Assembly (NCBI GenBank): GCA_038530555.1
Contig: JBCBCN010000005.1
Span: forward strand, 186,001-250,000
Reading direction: 5' to 3'
From: HKCCE3408 sp038530555
GTDB lineage: Bacteria > Pseudomonadota > Alphaproteobacteria > Rhodobacterales > Rhodobacteraceae
DNA: 64,000 nucleotides
This document shows, piece after piece, positions 46,039-54,612 of the stretch. Numbering within the stretch: the first letter of the stretch is position 1; every line of letters starts with the position of its first letter. The notes under the pieces were generated by a model that searched no databases, was not told where the DNA came from, and saw only the letters and a program-made list of their open reading frames with translations. Position numbers and translations under genes: made by a program.

Positions 46039-46242
46039 TCAATCTTCGAGAATAAAGGTCACCATGAGATTGACCTGGTAATGGGCGATCTTGCCGTCTT
46101 CGACCGCCACGCGCTGTTCCTTGACCCAGGCCGAGGTGACATTGCGCAAGGTGGCATTGGCCCGGTCGACACCGACGCGGACGGCGGCCTCGAAACTGTC
46201 GGGCGATGTGGCGGAAATTTCGGTGACGCGTGCGACGCTCAT
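46039..46242 (-). CDS. dodecin-family flavin-binding protein
   Basis: A 67-aa protein beginning MSVARVTEISATSPDSFEAA and containing NVTSAWVKEQRVAVEDGKI, the dodecin pattern. Dodecins form 12-mers that store or buffer flavins, which fits a position next to the riboflavin cluster. ATG 46242 follows GGGAG at 8 nt; the longer frame to 46365 is rejected. Confidence 0.92.
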   Translation of the reverse strand: MSVARVTEISATSPDSFEAAVRVGVDRANATLRNVTSAWVKEQRVAVEDGKIAHYQVNLMVTFILED

Positions 46243-46449
46243 GATGGGGCTCCCTTGCTCCTTGGTTTGCGACGGTAGGGTAACAGCCCTGTTGGCCGTG
46301 TCCCTGGGGAGAAATGCCACGCCTTTTCCCGCAAGATCATGTGGCTGCAATTCCACTCTACCCAATCCCTATGCGCGTCCCTATAGTGCCTGTGGATAGA
46401 TGGGGATCAGGGCGCTATCGCGTCCGCCAATTGCAGAGGGAAGTGCCAG

Positions 46450-46917
46450 ATGCGGTGCCCGTTTTGCGGAAATGTCGATACGCAGGTAAAAGATTCGCGC
46501 CCGGCCGAGGACCATGTTTCCATTCGCCGTCGCCGTTTCTGTCCCGCCTGTGCCGGACGTTTCACGACCTATGAGCGGGTGCAACTGCGCGACCTTGTGG
46601 TGATCAAATCCAACGGCAAGCGCGAGGATTTCGACCGCGATAAGCTGGAACGCTCGATCCGTATCTCGATGCAAAAGCGCCCGGTTGAGCCCGAGCGCAT
46701 AGATCAGATGATCTCGGGCATGGTGCGCCGCCTCGAAAGCATGGGCGACACCGACATCTCCTCGAAGATCATCGGTGAGATCGTGATGGAGCGTCTCGCC
46801 GCCATCGACACGGTCGCCTATGTCCGCTTCGCCAGCGTCTACAAAAACTTCCAAGCGACAGACGACTTCGAGGATTTCCTCAAAGAGCTGGCGCCGCCCA
46901 CCCCGACCGACAGCTAG
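46450..46917 (+). CDS. nrdR: transcriptional repressor NrdR
   Basis: A 155-aa zinc-ribbon and ATP-cone regulator that represses ribonucleotide reductase genes. Zinc ligands are C3, C6, C31 and C34. The ATP-cone starts with VVIKSNGKREDFDRDKL. The C-terminal tail (YVRFASVYKNF) is typical. ribD begins 4 bp after its stop, a common arrangement. A TGTGGATAG at 46391-46399 resembles a DnaA box in its upstream region. Confidence 0.96.
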   Translation: MRCPFCGNVDTQVKDSRPAEDHVSIRRRRFCPACAGRFTTYERVQLRDLVVIKSNGKREDFDRDKLERSIRISMQKRPVEPERIDQMISGMVRRLESMGDTDISSKIIGEIVMERLAAIDTVAYVRFASVYKNFQATDDFEDFLKELAPPTPTDS

Positions 46918-46921
46918 CCCC

Positions 46922-48034
46922 ATGGCCGTTGCGGCGGCAGATGTGCGTTGGATGCGCCTGGCGCTGAGCCTGGGCGCGCGGGGTCTAGGACGGACGGCGG
47001 AGAACCCTGCTGTGGGCTGCGTGATCGTCAAAGATGGCCGCGTGCTCGGGCGCGGGCGCACGGCCGATGGCGGGCGGCCCCATGCCGAAGTGGTGGCCCT
47101 GGCCCAGGCGGGCGAGGCCGCGCGCGGCGCCACGGCCTATGTCACGCTCGAGCCTTGCAACCATACGGGTCAGACCGGCCCCTGTTCGGAGGCGCTGACC
47201 CGCGCTGGTGTCGCGCGCGTGGTGGCCGCTATAGCCGATCCCGATCCGCGCACGAGCGGCGCGGGCATGGCACGGCTAGAAGCGGCTGGAGTCGCGGTGA
47301 CGCTGGGCTGCTGCGAGGCCGCGGCCCGCCGCGCCCATGCCGGATTTTTCAGCCGTCTGAGCCGGGGCCGTCCGAGCTTGACGCTCAAGCTGGCCAGCTC
47401 GCTCGACGGACGGATCGCCACTGCTTCGGGCGAAAGCCAGTGGATCACAGGTCCGCAGGCGCGGCGCCTGGTCCATGCGATGCGCGCGCGCCATGACGCG
47501 GTTCTGGTGGGGGCGGGCACGGCGCGGGCCGATGATCCGGGCCTCACGGTGCGCGATCTGGGCCCCCTGCCACAGCCCGCGCGCGTCGTCCTATCGCGCC
47601 GCTTGGACATCCCGTTGGACGGGCAACTGGCCCAGAGCGCGCGGGACGTGCCGGTGATCCTGCTCCACGGCCCGAACCCGCCGGAAGAAACCCGCATGGC
47701 CTGGGAAAAGGCAGGCGCGCAGCTCCAAGAAGTGCCGATCGGCGCCGGGCGCCAGCTTGACCCAGAAGCGGCGCTAAGAGCGCTTGGCGCAATGGGGCTC
47801 AACCGGGTCTTTTGTGAGGGCGGGGGGCATCTGGCCGCGGCGCTCCTCTCCCATGATTTGGTCGACGAGCTTGCAGTGTTCCAAGCGGGCCTGATGATCG
47901 GCGCCGAGGGCCTGCCGAGCCTGGGCGCCATGGGTCTTGCGCATCTGAGCGAGGCGAGCCGCTTCGAGCTGAGCGACTGCCGGAGCATCGGGCCAGACAG
48001 CCTCAGCCTCTGGTCTCGCCGCGAGTTGGGCTAA
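46922..48034 (+). CDS. ribD: bifunctional pyrimidine deaminase/reductase RibD
   Basis: A 370-aa enzyme for steps two and three of riboflavin synthesis. The deaminase zinc site uses H54 (HAEVVAL), C79 (EPCNHTG) and C88 (GPCSEAL). The reductase domain starts near residue 155 with LTLKLASSLDGRIATASGESQWITG. It begins 4 bp after nrdR; the open frame upstream overlaps nrdR and is ignored. The rest of the rib genes lie after the reverse-strand capsule block. Confidence 0.95.
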   Translation: MAVAAADVRWMRLALSLGARGLGRTAENPAVGCVIVKDGRVLGRGRTADGGRPHAEVVALAQAGEAARGATAYVTLEPCNHTGQTGPCSEALTRAGVARVVAAIADPDPRTSGAGMARLEAAGVAVTLGCCEAAARRAHAGFFSRLSRGRPSLTLKLASSLDGRIATASGESQWITGPQARRLVHAMRARHDAVLVGAGTARADDPGLTVRDLGPLPQPARVVLSRRLDIPLDGQLAQSARDVPVILLHGPNPPEETRMAWEKAGAQLQEVPIGAGRQLDPEAALRALGAMGLNRVFCEGGGHLAAALLSHDLVDELAVFQAGLMIGAEGLPSLGAMGLAHLSEASRFELSDCRSIGPDSLSLWSRRELG

Positions 48035-48057
48035 GCCCCAAGGCCCCAGCCCGCAAA

Positions 48058-48079
48058 CTTCATTTTTCTCTAAATACTC
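48058..48079 (-). repeat. dispersed 22-bp motif, copy 3
   Basis: On the reverse strand: GAGTATTT, AG, AGAAAAATGAAG. It lies in the 91-bp gap between the ends of ribD and the convergent kpsC. Confidence 0.7.
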
Positions 48080-48125
48080 CCGCCGGAGGCTCCCGCGCTG
48101 GGGCCAAGCGCAATCGTCTGAGACG

Positions 48126-50168
48126 CTAGTGCCAAGCTCCGAAAAACCGGCCACGCCAGATCTGCAACCGCGCGAGGACCCGGTGTTTGAGGCTGCGCTG
48201 AAAGCCGGTGCCTTGGGCCAGGCGCTCGACCGCGATCTCGGGTGGGCAAGGGCGCATCGTCACCGGGTCCAGGTATCGCGGATAGGCGATCAGAACGGCG
48301 TGGATAAGGGCGGGCAGGCTGGGCTGGGCCGCGCGGCGGGCTGGGACGGGGCCGCGATCCTCGGTCAGGCCCCAACCGGCATAAAACGGCGTGCCAAATG
48401 TCGTGACCTGCACCCCGCGCAAAAGCGCCTCGAAGCCGAGCCCCGAGGTCATGGTGGCGACCCGGTCAACCTGACCCAGAAGTGTGCCGGGATCGGTGTC
48501 GAGGACCACGTGATCGGCGGCCTCTGCCAGGATCTCCTCGGGTACGGCGCCGAGCCTGAGGCCCGCCTCCACATCCGGGTGCGGCTTGTAGAGGATCATC
48601 GCCTCGGGAAAGGCCGCGCGGGCCGCTTGCAGGAGCGCGGCATTGGTTTTCACGCCGCTGGCGCCCTTCTCGATCGAGGCATCGGCCTCCACCTGGCCGG
48701 GCACCAGGACGATTTCCCGTCCCGCCGCGTCGGGCAGATCGGGCGCGCTGCCTTGATTGTATTTCGTCACCCCGGTTTTCAGGATCGCCCGGTGCAGCGC
48801 CTCGGCCCTACCGAGCGCCTCGGGACGCATCTGCGCGGCCTTGGCGATCAGCGCCTCCAGACGGCTGGGGCGCGAGGGGTCGAAATAGATCCCTAGGTCA
48901 TCGCGCACCAGCGAGAGCGGCGCGATCAGTTTGGCGCCAATATCCGGTGAGCGTAGAAAGCCGTCCTCGATCCGCATGAGCGGCAGCATAAGCGCGTCGC
49001 ATTTGGCCCTGAGCTCGTCTGTCTCGGCCCCGGCCCAGAGCAGGATCGGCTTTTCAGCCGCGATGGCTTGGCTTTCCGAATTGGCGAATTTGACTGGGCC
49101 GTAGCCGCCGAAAAAATGCCTCAGATGCGGCCGCTTCCAGGTCCATTCGCCCCAGGTCGTATGGCCCTGGGCATCCTCGCGCCAGGCGCGGGTTTCAGCC
49201 TCGAGCGCGCCGAGCGCGTCTTCGATCTCACCGCGGGCGTCACGATAGGGATCGTACCAGATCGGATAGAGGATCAGGCAGGCCGCGGCCAGTTGTGCGC
49301 GGGTCAGGCGCCGTGTGCGGCGGGCGAGCGGCTTGCGGTCATCGCTGAGGCCCCAGCCCGCATAGAAGGGCTGACCGAAGACGACGGGGCGATGACCGGC
49401 CAGGATCGCCTCAAACCCCATTTGGCTGGTCACGGTATAAACGCCCAGGGCGCCCGCGAAGAGGTTTTGCGGGCTATGGGCGCCGTCGAGCACTTCGATC
49501 CGGTCGCCATAGCCCGCCAGGATCTCCGCGCTTAGATATCCCTCCCGCCCGCCGGAAAGCGTCTCGGGATGCGGCTTGACGAGGATGCGGGCTCCGGGGT
49601 GATCCTCCGCCGCCCAGTAGAGCATCTCGCGGAAGCTGTCGGCATCGGCGGCGCCGTGGCTGACGGAGGCATCTCCGCGCGTCTGATCGATGACCAGGAC
49701 ATAGCCCGGATCGGGGGGCGCGAGCCCCGGGTCATTGGCGCTGAACTTGCTCAGATGTCCGTCTGCGATCCGGGCCATGGCTGCGCGGGCCCGGTTCAAA
49801 AGTGCTGTGTCGTCGAGGGGGTGGCTCGCCAGAAGATCCTCGAGCTCGGAGGGTTGGCTCGCGTCGAAATAGGCGGCCTTGGCGTCGATCACGAGGCCGA
49901 GCGGCGGCTCGCCCATGCGGCCTGGATGGAGCGAGCGCAAAAAGGCATCCTCGATGCGGATCACGGGCGCGCCGGTGGCCTCCGACACGGCCTCCCCGCG
50001 TCCGGCATAGGGGGAATGGCCCCAGACGAGGACCGCATCGTCTGGCCCCGGTTTGCCGATCACAGCCTCGATGCCCGCAAGCTGGAGAATGCGCCGGACG
50101 CGCGGTTGCGCGAGAAAGCCCGCGTTAAAATAATACGCGCGCCGGGCCGTAGGGCCAGGCGCGCGCAT
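48126..50168 (-). CDS. kpsC: capsular polysaccharide Kdo-linker transferase KpsC
   Basis: A 680-aa protein made of two related halves, each holding a WxxxPYAGRG/WAGAETDEL-like segment, RIEDxFLRS and YFDxSxPSxLE motifs (about 82-125 and 335-390). KpsC proteins add beta-linked Kdo residues to a phospholipid anchor for group 2-type capsules. ATG 50168 begins MRAPGPTARRAYYFNAG; it has no good binding site and lies 26 nt after the export-lipoprotein stop, so coupling is likely. It is the last gene of the reverse-strand capsule block. Confidence 0.9.
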   Translation of the reverse strand: MRAPGPTARRAYYFNAGFLAQPRVRRILQLAGIEAVIGKPGPDDAVLVWGHSPYAGRGEAVSEATGAPVIRIEDAFLRSLHPGRMGEPPLGLVIDAKAAYFDASQPSELEDLLASHPLDDTALLNRARAAMARIADGHLSKFSANDPGLAPPDPGYVLVIDQTRGDASVSHGAADADSFREMLYWAAEDHPGARILVKPHPETLSGGREGYLSAEILAGYGDRIEVLDGAHSPQNLFAGALGVYTVTSQMGFEAILAGHRPVVFGQPFYAGWGLSDDRKPLARRTRRLTRAQLAAACLILYPIWYDPYRDARGEIEDALGALEAETRAWREDAQGHTTWGEWTWKRPHLRHFFGGYGPVKFANSESQAIAAEKPILLWAGAETDELRAKCDALMLPLMRIEDGFLRSPDIGAKLIAPLSLVRDDLGIYFDPSRPSRLEALIAKAAQMRPEALGRAEALHRAILKTGVTKYNQGSAPDLPDAAGREIVLVPGQVEADASIEKGASGVKTNAALLQAARAAFPEAMILYKPHPDVEAGLRLGAVPEEILAEAADHVVLDTDPGTLLGQVDRVATMTSGLGFEALLRGVQVTTFGTPFYAGWGLTEDRGPVPARRAAQPSLPALIHAVLIAYPRYLDPVTMRPCPPEIAVERLAQGTGFQRSLKHRVLARLQIWRGRFFGAWH

Positions 50169-50193
50169 CAGGAGGTCTTGGTCTTGGGTCGTG

Positions 50194-51315
50194 CTATTCG
50201 GCGATGTTGCTGACGGAGCTTGCCGCACCGAGCGTGCCGGTGAAGGCGCCGAGGATCCGGCTCCATTGGGCGAAGGGCGCTTCGGTGACATAGAGGGTAT
50301 CGCCGTCGCGGATGATGAAATCGCGCGCCTCAAACAGACCCGTTGGGTGGGTCAGATCGAGCACGTAGATCATCCGCTGCGAACCCACAAGGTCATGGCG
50401 CGCCAGCACGGTCTGCGCGACCTCTTCGGGCTCATTGCGCAGAACGAACATGCCGGTCGGGTCGGCCAGGCCGGGATTGAGACCGCCCACGGTCGCCAGC
50501 GCTTCGAGCGCGCTAATGGACTGGCTGTCGAAGGGCACAAGCGCCTGCTGACCCGTCGCGCCGAGCGCGGTGTAGGTGCGGGTGTCTTCTTCGACCAGGA
50601 TGCGGTCATTGGCGCGCAGCGCCACGTCAAGCTGGGGATGGGCGAAGAGGTCATTGAACCAGATCGTGCCACGGTGATGGCCGCGCACGACGGTGATGCG
50701 CGCAATATCGGGCTCAATCGCCAGACCGCCCGCCGCCGCGAGCGCGCCAGACAGCGAGCGCGTGGGACGTTCGATGGGCACGATGCCCTGCTGGCTGACG
50801 CCGCCGGTGATCGACACGGTCGCCCCATCGCCGGCTGCGCGGCGCACGACCACTTGCGGGTCGGGGGTCTGTTCGTCGAGGTTGCGCGTGATCAGCTCAC
50901 GCAGCGAATTGGGCGTGTTGCCCGCCGCCATGATCCGGCCGGCATAGGGGATGAAGATGAAGCCGCTGTCGTCGACTTGCACCTCTTCGAGCGTCGATTC
51001 CGAAGCGCCCTGGGGGGCCAGCAGGCCGTCTTCGACGTTTTCATAGATGGTCAGCGTCAGGGCATCGCCGGGTTGGATTACCTCGGTCGTCGCTATCCCT
51101 GCATTGACGAAGCCGGAAGAGAAACCGAGCGCTTCGATGACCGAGGTCGCCTCAACCACGCGCTGATTGACCTCGACGACAAATGCGTCGCCCTCATTCT
51201 GCACGGAGCCTTGGAATATCTCGTTACGATTGGGACCGATACGGGGCAGCGCGCAAGCGCCCACCGTCGACACGACAAGCAACAACGCAATAGCGCGCAC
51301 TCTTGGGGAAGCCAT
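50194..51315 (-). CDS. polysaccharide export outer-membrane lipoprotein (Wza/KpsD type)
   Basis: A 373-aa lipoprotein: signal VRAIALLLVVSTVGAC with the lipobox Cys at about residue 21. The Poly_export domain reads EVIQPGDALTLTIYENVEDG and is followed by IFIPYAGRIMAAG and SLSB-type repeats (VSITGGVSQQG, ALGATGQQALVP, VEATSV upstream). It forms the periplasm/outer-membrane channel for capsule export. Start ATG 51315 has AAGGAG 8 nt upstream. No ABC transporter (KpsMT) is in the window. Confidence 0.9.
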   Translation of the reverse strand: MASPRVRAIALLLVVSTVGACALPRIGPNRNEIFQGSVQNEGDAFVVEVNQRVVEATSVIEALGFSSGFVNAGIATTEVIQPGDALTLTIYENVEDGLLAPQGASESTLEEVQVDDSGFIFIPYAGRIMAAGNTPNSLRELITRNLDEQTPDPQVVVRRAAGDGATVSITGGVSQQGIVPIERPTRSLSGALAAAGGLAIEPDIARITVVRGHHRGTIWFNDLFAHPQLDVALRANDRILVEEDTRTYTALGATGQQALVPFDSQSISALEALATVGGLNPGLADPTGMFVLRNEPEEVAQTVLARHDLVGSQRMIYVLDLTHPTGLFEARDFIIRDGDTLYVTEAPFAQWSRILGAFTGTLGAASSVSNIAE

Positions 51316-51365
51316 CGTTGGGCTCCTTTTTGTATAAATCTGCCTCAGTCTTTTGATCGAGATAG

Positions 51366-51380
51366 TTAACGAAACCTTAC
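51366..51380. promoter_or_regulatory. CtrA-like site (TTAA-N7-TTAC)
   Basis: TTAA at 51366-51369 and TTAC at 51377-51380, separated by seven bases, match the CtrA consensus TTAA-N7-TTAA at 7 of 8 positions. It sits about 50 bp before the start of the export lipoprotein gene. Regulation by CtrA is inferred only. Confidence 0.35.
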
Positions 51381-51399
51381 CAATGTCGCTATAGTTTTA

Positions 51400-52743
51400 T
51401 TATTGCACGACTTTTAGGGATGGTGTTGGTGCGCTTTTGCCACGATGCCCGTCTCCAGCTACGATATATCGGGCCTGGACCGCCTCGGACACGATATGTT
51501 GGTAGGGCCCGGCAGGGTCCAGCATCCGATCGGGCAGGGTTTTGAGCAATTGCCGCCGTCCGGCAGCCGCGTAAAAGCTCCCCTGCACCTGGCTGCTGGT
51601 CAAAAGTGCCTCCCGGAACCGCAGATAACCCGGCAGATCGGGCGCCTGGGGCGCGGCGAAGAACGTGGCCAAGGGCTGATCCGAGACAAAACCGGGCTTG
51701 CAATAGACCGCCTCGCCGAAGGCTTTGACCGGCAGGCCGCGCCAGAGCGCCTGCTGCGCGGCAGTGGAGTTGACGGTGACCACGCTGAGCGTTTCATCCA
51801 AAAGCCGGGCCAGTTTGCCGCCGTGCAGCACATGCACGCGCCCGCCCAGCCCGAGCGCCTGTGCCTCGGTGCGGATGGTCCGGGCAATGGGCTCCCGCCC
51901 GTCTTCGAGCGGGTGGGTCTTGAAGATCAGGTGATGGCCCGGCGGTGCACCTTCGGCAAAGCCTTGCAGGACGGTGCGGATGAACTCGGCGGCGGTCTCA
52001 AATGGGCCATGGTCGCGAAAGCTGGCGTCATGGGCCAGCTGCAACAGCACCAAATGGCTGGGCACGGCGAGGCGCGCGATGCGTCGCTCGGCCAGGGCCC
52101 GTTCGATCCGCCGGGGCGCTAGGCCGGCCATGAGGCGAAGGTAAAGGCGCAGCTCAGCGGCAGTGCCTAGGCTGCGATGGGGACGGAACGCGGGATAGCT
52201 GTGATTGAGCGCCAGCACGCAGAAATGATAAAGCGCGCCGTAGAAGATGTGTTGTCGCAGCGCGCCCCAAACCGCGGGGACCCGCCGCGCCGGGCTTTGC
52301 GCGGTCGGTGCGGCAGCGTCGATTTGATCGCGGGTGATCTGCATCAGCGCGGAATTGCCGTTCGCGCCGTCGCGCTCATAGCTGATCCAATAAGGCCGCA
52401 GATACCCTTCCTCGAAGACATGGACGCGCAGCCCGGTTTCTCGTGCGACGGCGATGGCGTCGCGGTGAAAGGCTCTCGCATCGGAATAGACAACCAGATC
52501 GGTGATCGCGTGTCGGGTCAGATGCGCGGCGAGCGTTTCGGGCCATGTGCCAAGGGGCGCGCGGAACGCCGTGTAGGGCAGGCGCCGGGGCCAGAAGGCG
52601 CGGTCACCCTGGTTGATGCCGATGCGCTGACAGTGGTGGCCAAGGTCCTGAAGGCGGCGCGCGAGTTGGCCGAAGAACGGCCCGTGCGGTCCTTGCAGGA
52701 ACAGGAACCGGCGGGTTCCGCTGGTGTGCATCTTTGCGGCCAT
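51400..52743 (-). CDS. kpsS: capsular polysaccharide Kdo transferase KpsS
   Basis: A 447-aa protein with RRFLFLQGPHGPFFGQLARRL, INQGDRAFWP and VFEEGYLRPYWIS near the N-terminus and IFKTHPLEDG further on, typical of KpsS/LipB. KpsS adds the first Kdo to the lipid anchor, and KpsC extends it. No good ribosome binding site precedes ATG 52743; M5 is an alternative. It is the first gene of the three-gene capsule block that lies between ribD and ribE. Confidence 0.9.
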   Translation of the reverse strand: MAAKMHTSGTRRFLFLQGPHGPFFGQLARRLQDLGHHCQRIGINQGDRAFWPRRLPYTAFRAPLGTWPETLAAHLTRHAITDLVVYSDARAFHRDAIAVARETGLRVHVFEEGYLRPYWISYERDGANGNSALMQITRDQIDAAAPTAQSPARRVPAVWGALRQHIFYGALYHFCVLALNHSYPAFRPHRSLGTAAELRLYLRLMAGLAPRRIERALAERRIARLAVPSHLVLLQLAHDASFRDHGPFETAAEFIRTVLQGFAEGAPPGHHLIFKTHPLEDGREPIARTIRTEAQALGLGGRVHVLHGGKLARLLDETLSVVTVNSTAAQQALWRGLPVKAFGEAVYCKPGFVSDQPLATFFAAPQAPDLPGYLRFREALLTSSQVQGSFYAAAGRRQLLKTLPDRMLDPAGPYQHIVSEAVQARYIVAGDGHRGKSAPTPSLKVVQ

Positions 52744-52911
52744 GGTTGGACAGTGTCACAGGGACCTCGGGCGCGGCAAGCCGGGCCTCGTATTGCCAGG
52801 GCGGTGCGGGCGCATTACCTCCAGGCAAGTCAAAGACCGTGCCCAAAGACTGTGCCCAGAGACTGTGTGCAGAGACTTTGACCCGTGCCGGAGCCAAGAA
52901 GGAAGCCATCC

Positions 52912-53502
52912 ATGTTCACAGGCATCATCGCCGATGTTGGCCGTATCGAGACGCTGGAGCGCCGCGGTGACCTGCGCGCCCGCATCGCCACGGCCTTCGA
53001 CACGACCACGATTGAGATCGGCGCGTCAATTGCCTGTGATGGCGTGTGCCTGACAGCGGTGAGCCTTGGGCCCGGCTGGTTCGACGTCGATATCTCAGCC
53101 GAGAGCCTAGACAAATCGACGCTGGGCACCTGGCAGGAGGGGCAGCGCGTCAATCTTGAGCGCTCTCTCAAGGTGGGTGATGAGCTGGGCGGGCATATCG
53201 TTTCGGGCCATGTCGACGGTGTGGCCGATGTGGTGGGCGCCGAGGATGAGGGCGACAGCACGCGCTTCACCTTCGAGGCGCCCGAGGCATTGGCACGGTT
53301 CATTGCGCCCAAGGGCTCGGTCGCGCTTAACGGCACCTCGCTGACCGTCAATGAGGTCGAGGGCCGACGGTTCGGCATCAACCTGATCCCTCATACCAAA
53401 GAGGTCACCACCTGGGGTGACATCAAAGCAGGTGGGCGCGTTAATCTCGAGATCGACACCCTGGCGCGCTATGTGGCGCGTCTTCAGGATTGGGCGGGCT
53501 GA
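52912..53502 (+). CDS. ribE: riboflavin synthase alpha chain
   Basis: A 196-aa enzyme for the last step of riboflavin synthesis, dismuting two lumazines. The start is MFTGIIADVGRIE with GAAGGAAG 6 nt upstream. Two lumazine-binding repeats are visible: IGASIACDGVCLTAVSLG and VALNGTSLTVNEVEGRRFGI. Length is typical (about 200). It follows the capsule block and precedes the spondin-like gene. Confidence 0.95.
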   Translation: MFTGIIADVGRIETLERRGDLRARIATAFDTTTIEIGASIACDGVCLTAVSLGPGWFDVDISAESLDKSTLGTWQEGQRVNLERSLKVGDELGGHIVSGHVDGVADVVGAEDEGDSTRFTFEAPEALARFIAPKGSVALNGTSLTVNEVEGRRFGINLIPHTKEVTTWGDIKAGGRVNLEIDTLARYVARLQDWAG

Positions 53503-53569
53503 GCCTAACTGACGGCTTTCGCCAGGCCGCATTTCACAGCGATGTTATTCAGCTTGAATGTTTACGCCG

Positions 53570-53588
53570 CACTTCGTGAGGCGAAGTG
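53570..53588 (+). terminator. hairpin after ribE
   Basis: CACTTCG-TGAGG-CGAAGTG forms a perfect 7-bp stem, followed by ACAAGCCTTTTG. A weak terminator for ribE is possible. Confidence 0.4.
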
Positions 53589-53667
53589 ACAAGCCTTTTG
53601 CTTGAAGCCTGCCTAGGGTCATCCCGCGACCGCTGGGAGTCGCGTGTTCATTAAATGAGGAAGATCG

Positions 53668-54456
53668 ATGTTACCTAAAACTCGCCGCGGCTTGGCCGCG
53701 AGCGCGCTGGCCTTTTGCGCTCTATTGGCAGGTGGCACAGCCCACGCCGCCACGTTTGACATCACCGTCACGAATGAGGCCGAAACCGGGGGTCTGTTCC
53801 TGACGCCGTTTTTGTTCGTCACCCATAATGGCAGCTTTGACGCCTTCGATGCCGGTGAGCGGTCAAGCGGCGCGCTGCAAGCCCTGGCCGAAGAGGGCGA
53901 TGTCAGCGGTCTGATCGGGGAGGCCGGGGCCTTTTCGACAGGCGTAGGCGCCAATCCCGGAGGCTTCGGCGGACCGCCCGTCCTTGACCCAGGTGAGTCC
54001 GCGACCGTCCGCTTCAGCGTGGATCCCGACAATGAGCGTTTCCTGAGCTTCTTTTCGATGATCATCCCGTCGAATGATACGTTTATCGGCAACGAGGACC
54101 CGATGGCCTATGAGATCATCTCAGACACGGGCGGTGTTCTGGCCCAGACCATCGAGGTTTTCGGCAATCAGGCTTGGGATTCCGGGACCGAGGCGAATGA
54201 TGGCTCGGGTGCGGCATTCTCCTCGGCCGGTGGCGCGCGTACCGACACGCCCTTTGAGACGGTGCAGCAAGCGGGCGATCTGAGCTTCTTGCTTGGTCAA
54301 CCCACCGTGGCCGGAACGACGATCAATCAGGTGCCCGGTGCGGGTCAGCTGTTGGCCAGTATCGAAATCGCGCCGGTGCCGGTGCCCGCCTCGCTGCCGC
54401 TTTTGGCGTTTGGTCTGGGCGCGATGGCCTTCGCGGCCCGCCGCAAGAGAAGCTAA
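53668..54456 (+). CDS. spondin-like surface protein with a C-terminal sorting signal
   Basis: A 262-aa exported protein with a signal peptide (SALAFCALLAGGTAHA). The mature part has FDITVTNEAETGG, FLTPFLFVTHNG and FFSMIIPSNDTFIGNEDP, the bacterial spondin-domain pattern. The end VPVPASLPLLAFGLGAMAFAARRKRS is a VPxPA-type sorting tail: short motif, hydrophobic helix, Arg cluster. It sits between ribE and ribB with a strong terminator downstream, so it is a separate transcript inserted into the rib cluster. Confidence 0.85.
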   Translation: MLPKTRRGLAASALAFCALLAGGTAHAATFDITVTNEAETGGLFLTPFLFVTHNGSFDAFDAGERSSGALQALAEEGDVSGLIGEAGAFSTGVGANPGGFGGPPVLDPGESATVRFSVDPDNERFLSFFSMIIPSNDTFIGNEDPMAYEIISDTGGVLAQTIEVFGNQAWDSGTEANDGSGAAFSSAGGARTDTPFETVQQAGDLSFLLGQPTVAGTTINQVPGAGQLLASIEIAPVPVPASLPLLAFGLGAMAFAARRKRS

Positions 54457-54490
54457 GCGCGGGTCCCCCTCAGAAAATCGCGCTTAGCCG

Positions 54491-54523
54491 CGGCCGGCAT
54501 GCCAATGTGCCGGCCGTTTTTTT
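54491..54523 (+). terminator. Rho-independent terminator of the spondin-like gene
   Basis: CGGCCGGCA (54491-54499) and TGCCGGCCG (54508-54516) form a perfect 9-bp stem with an 8-nt loop, followed by seven T (54517-54523). It lies 35 bp past the stop. Confidence 0.93.
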
Positions 54524-54612
54524 CATCTCTGGACGCGGCGTCGCGCTCTCTGGTCAAGCGGGACGCGATGCACTATCTCGCGCGGAACACCGTAAGGAGT
54601 GCTCGCGCCGCT

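Noticed and set aside
54457..54612. FMN riboswitch before ribB
   Set aside because: No conserved FMN element (GGGCAGGG or CCGGCGGT-like pieces) is visible; only the terminator of the preceding gene is present.
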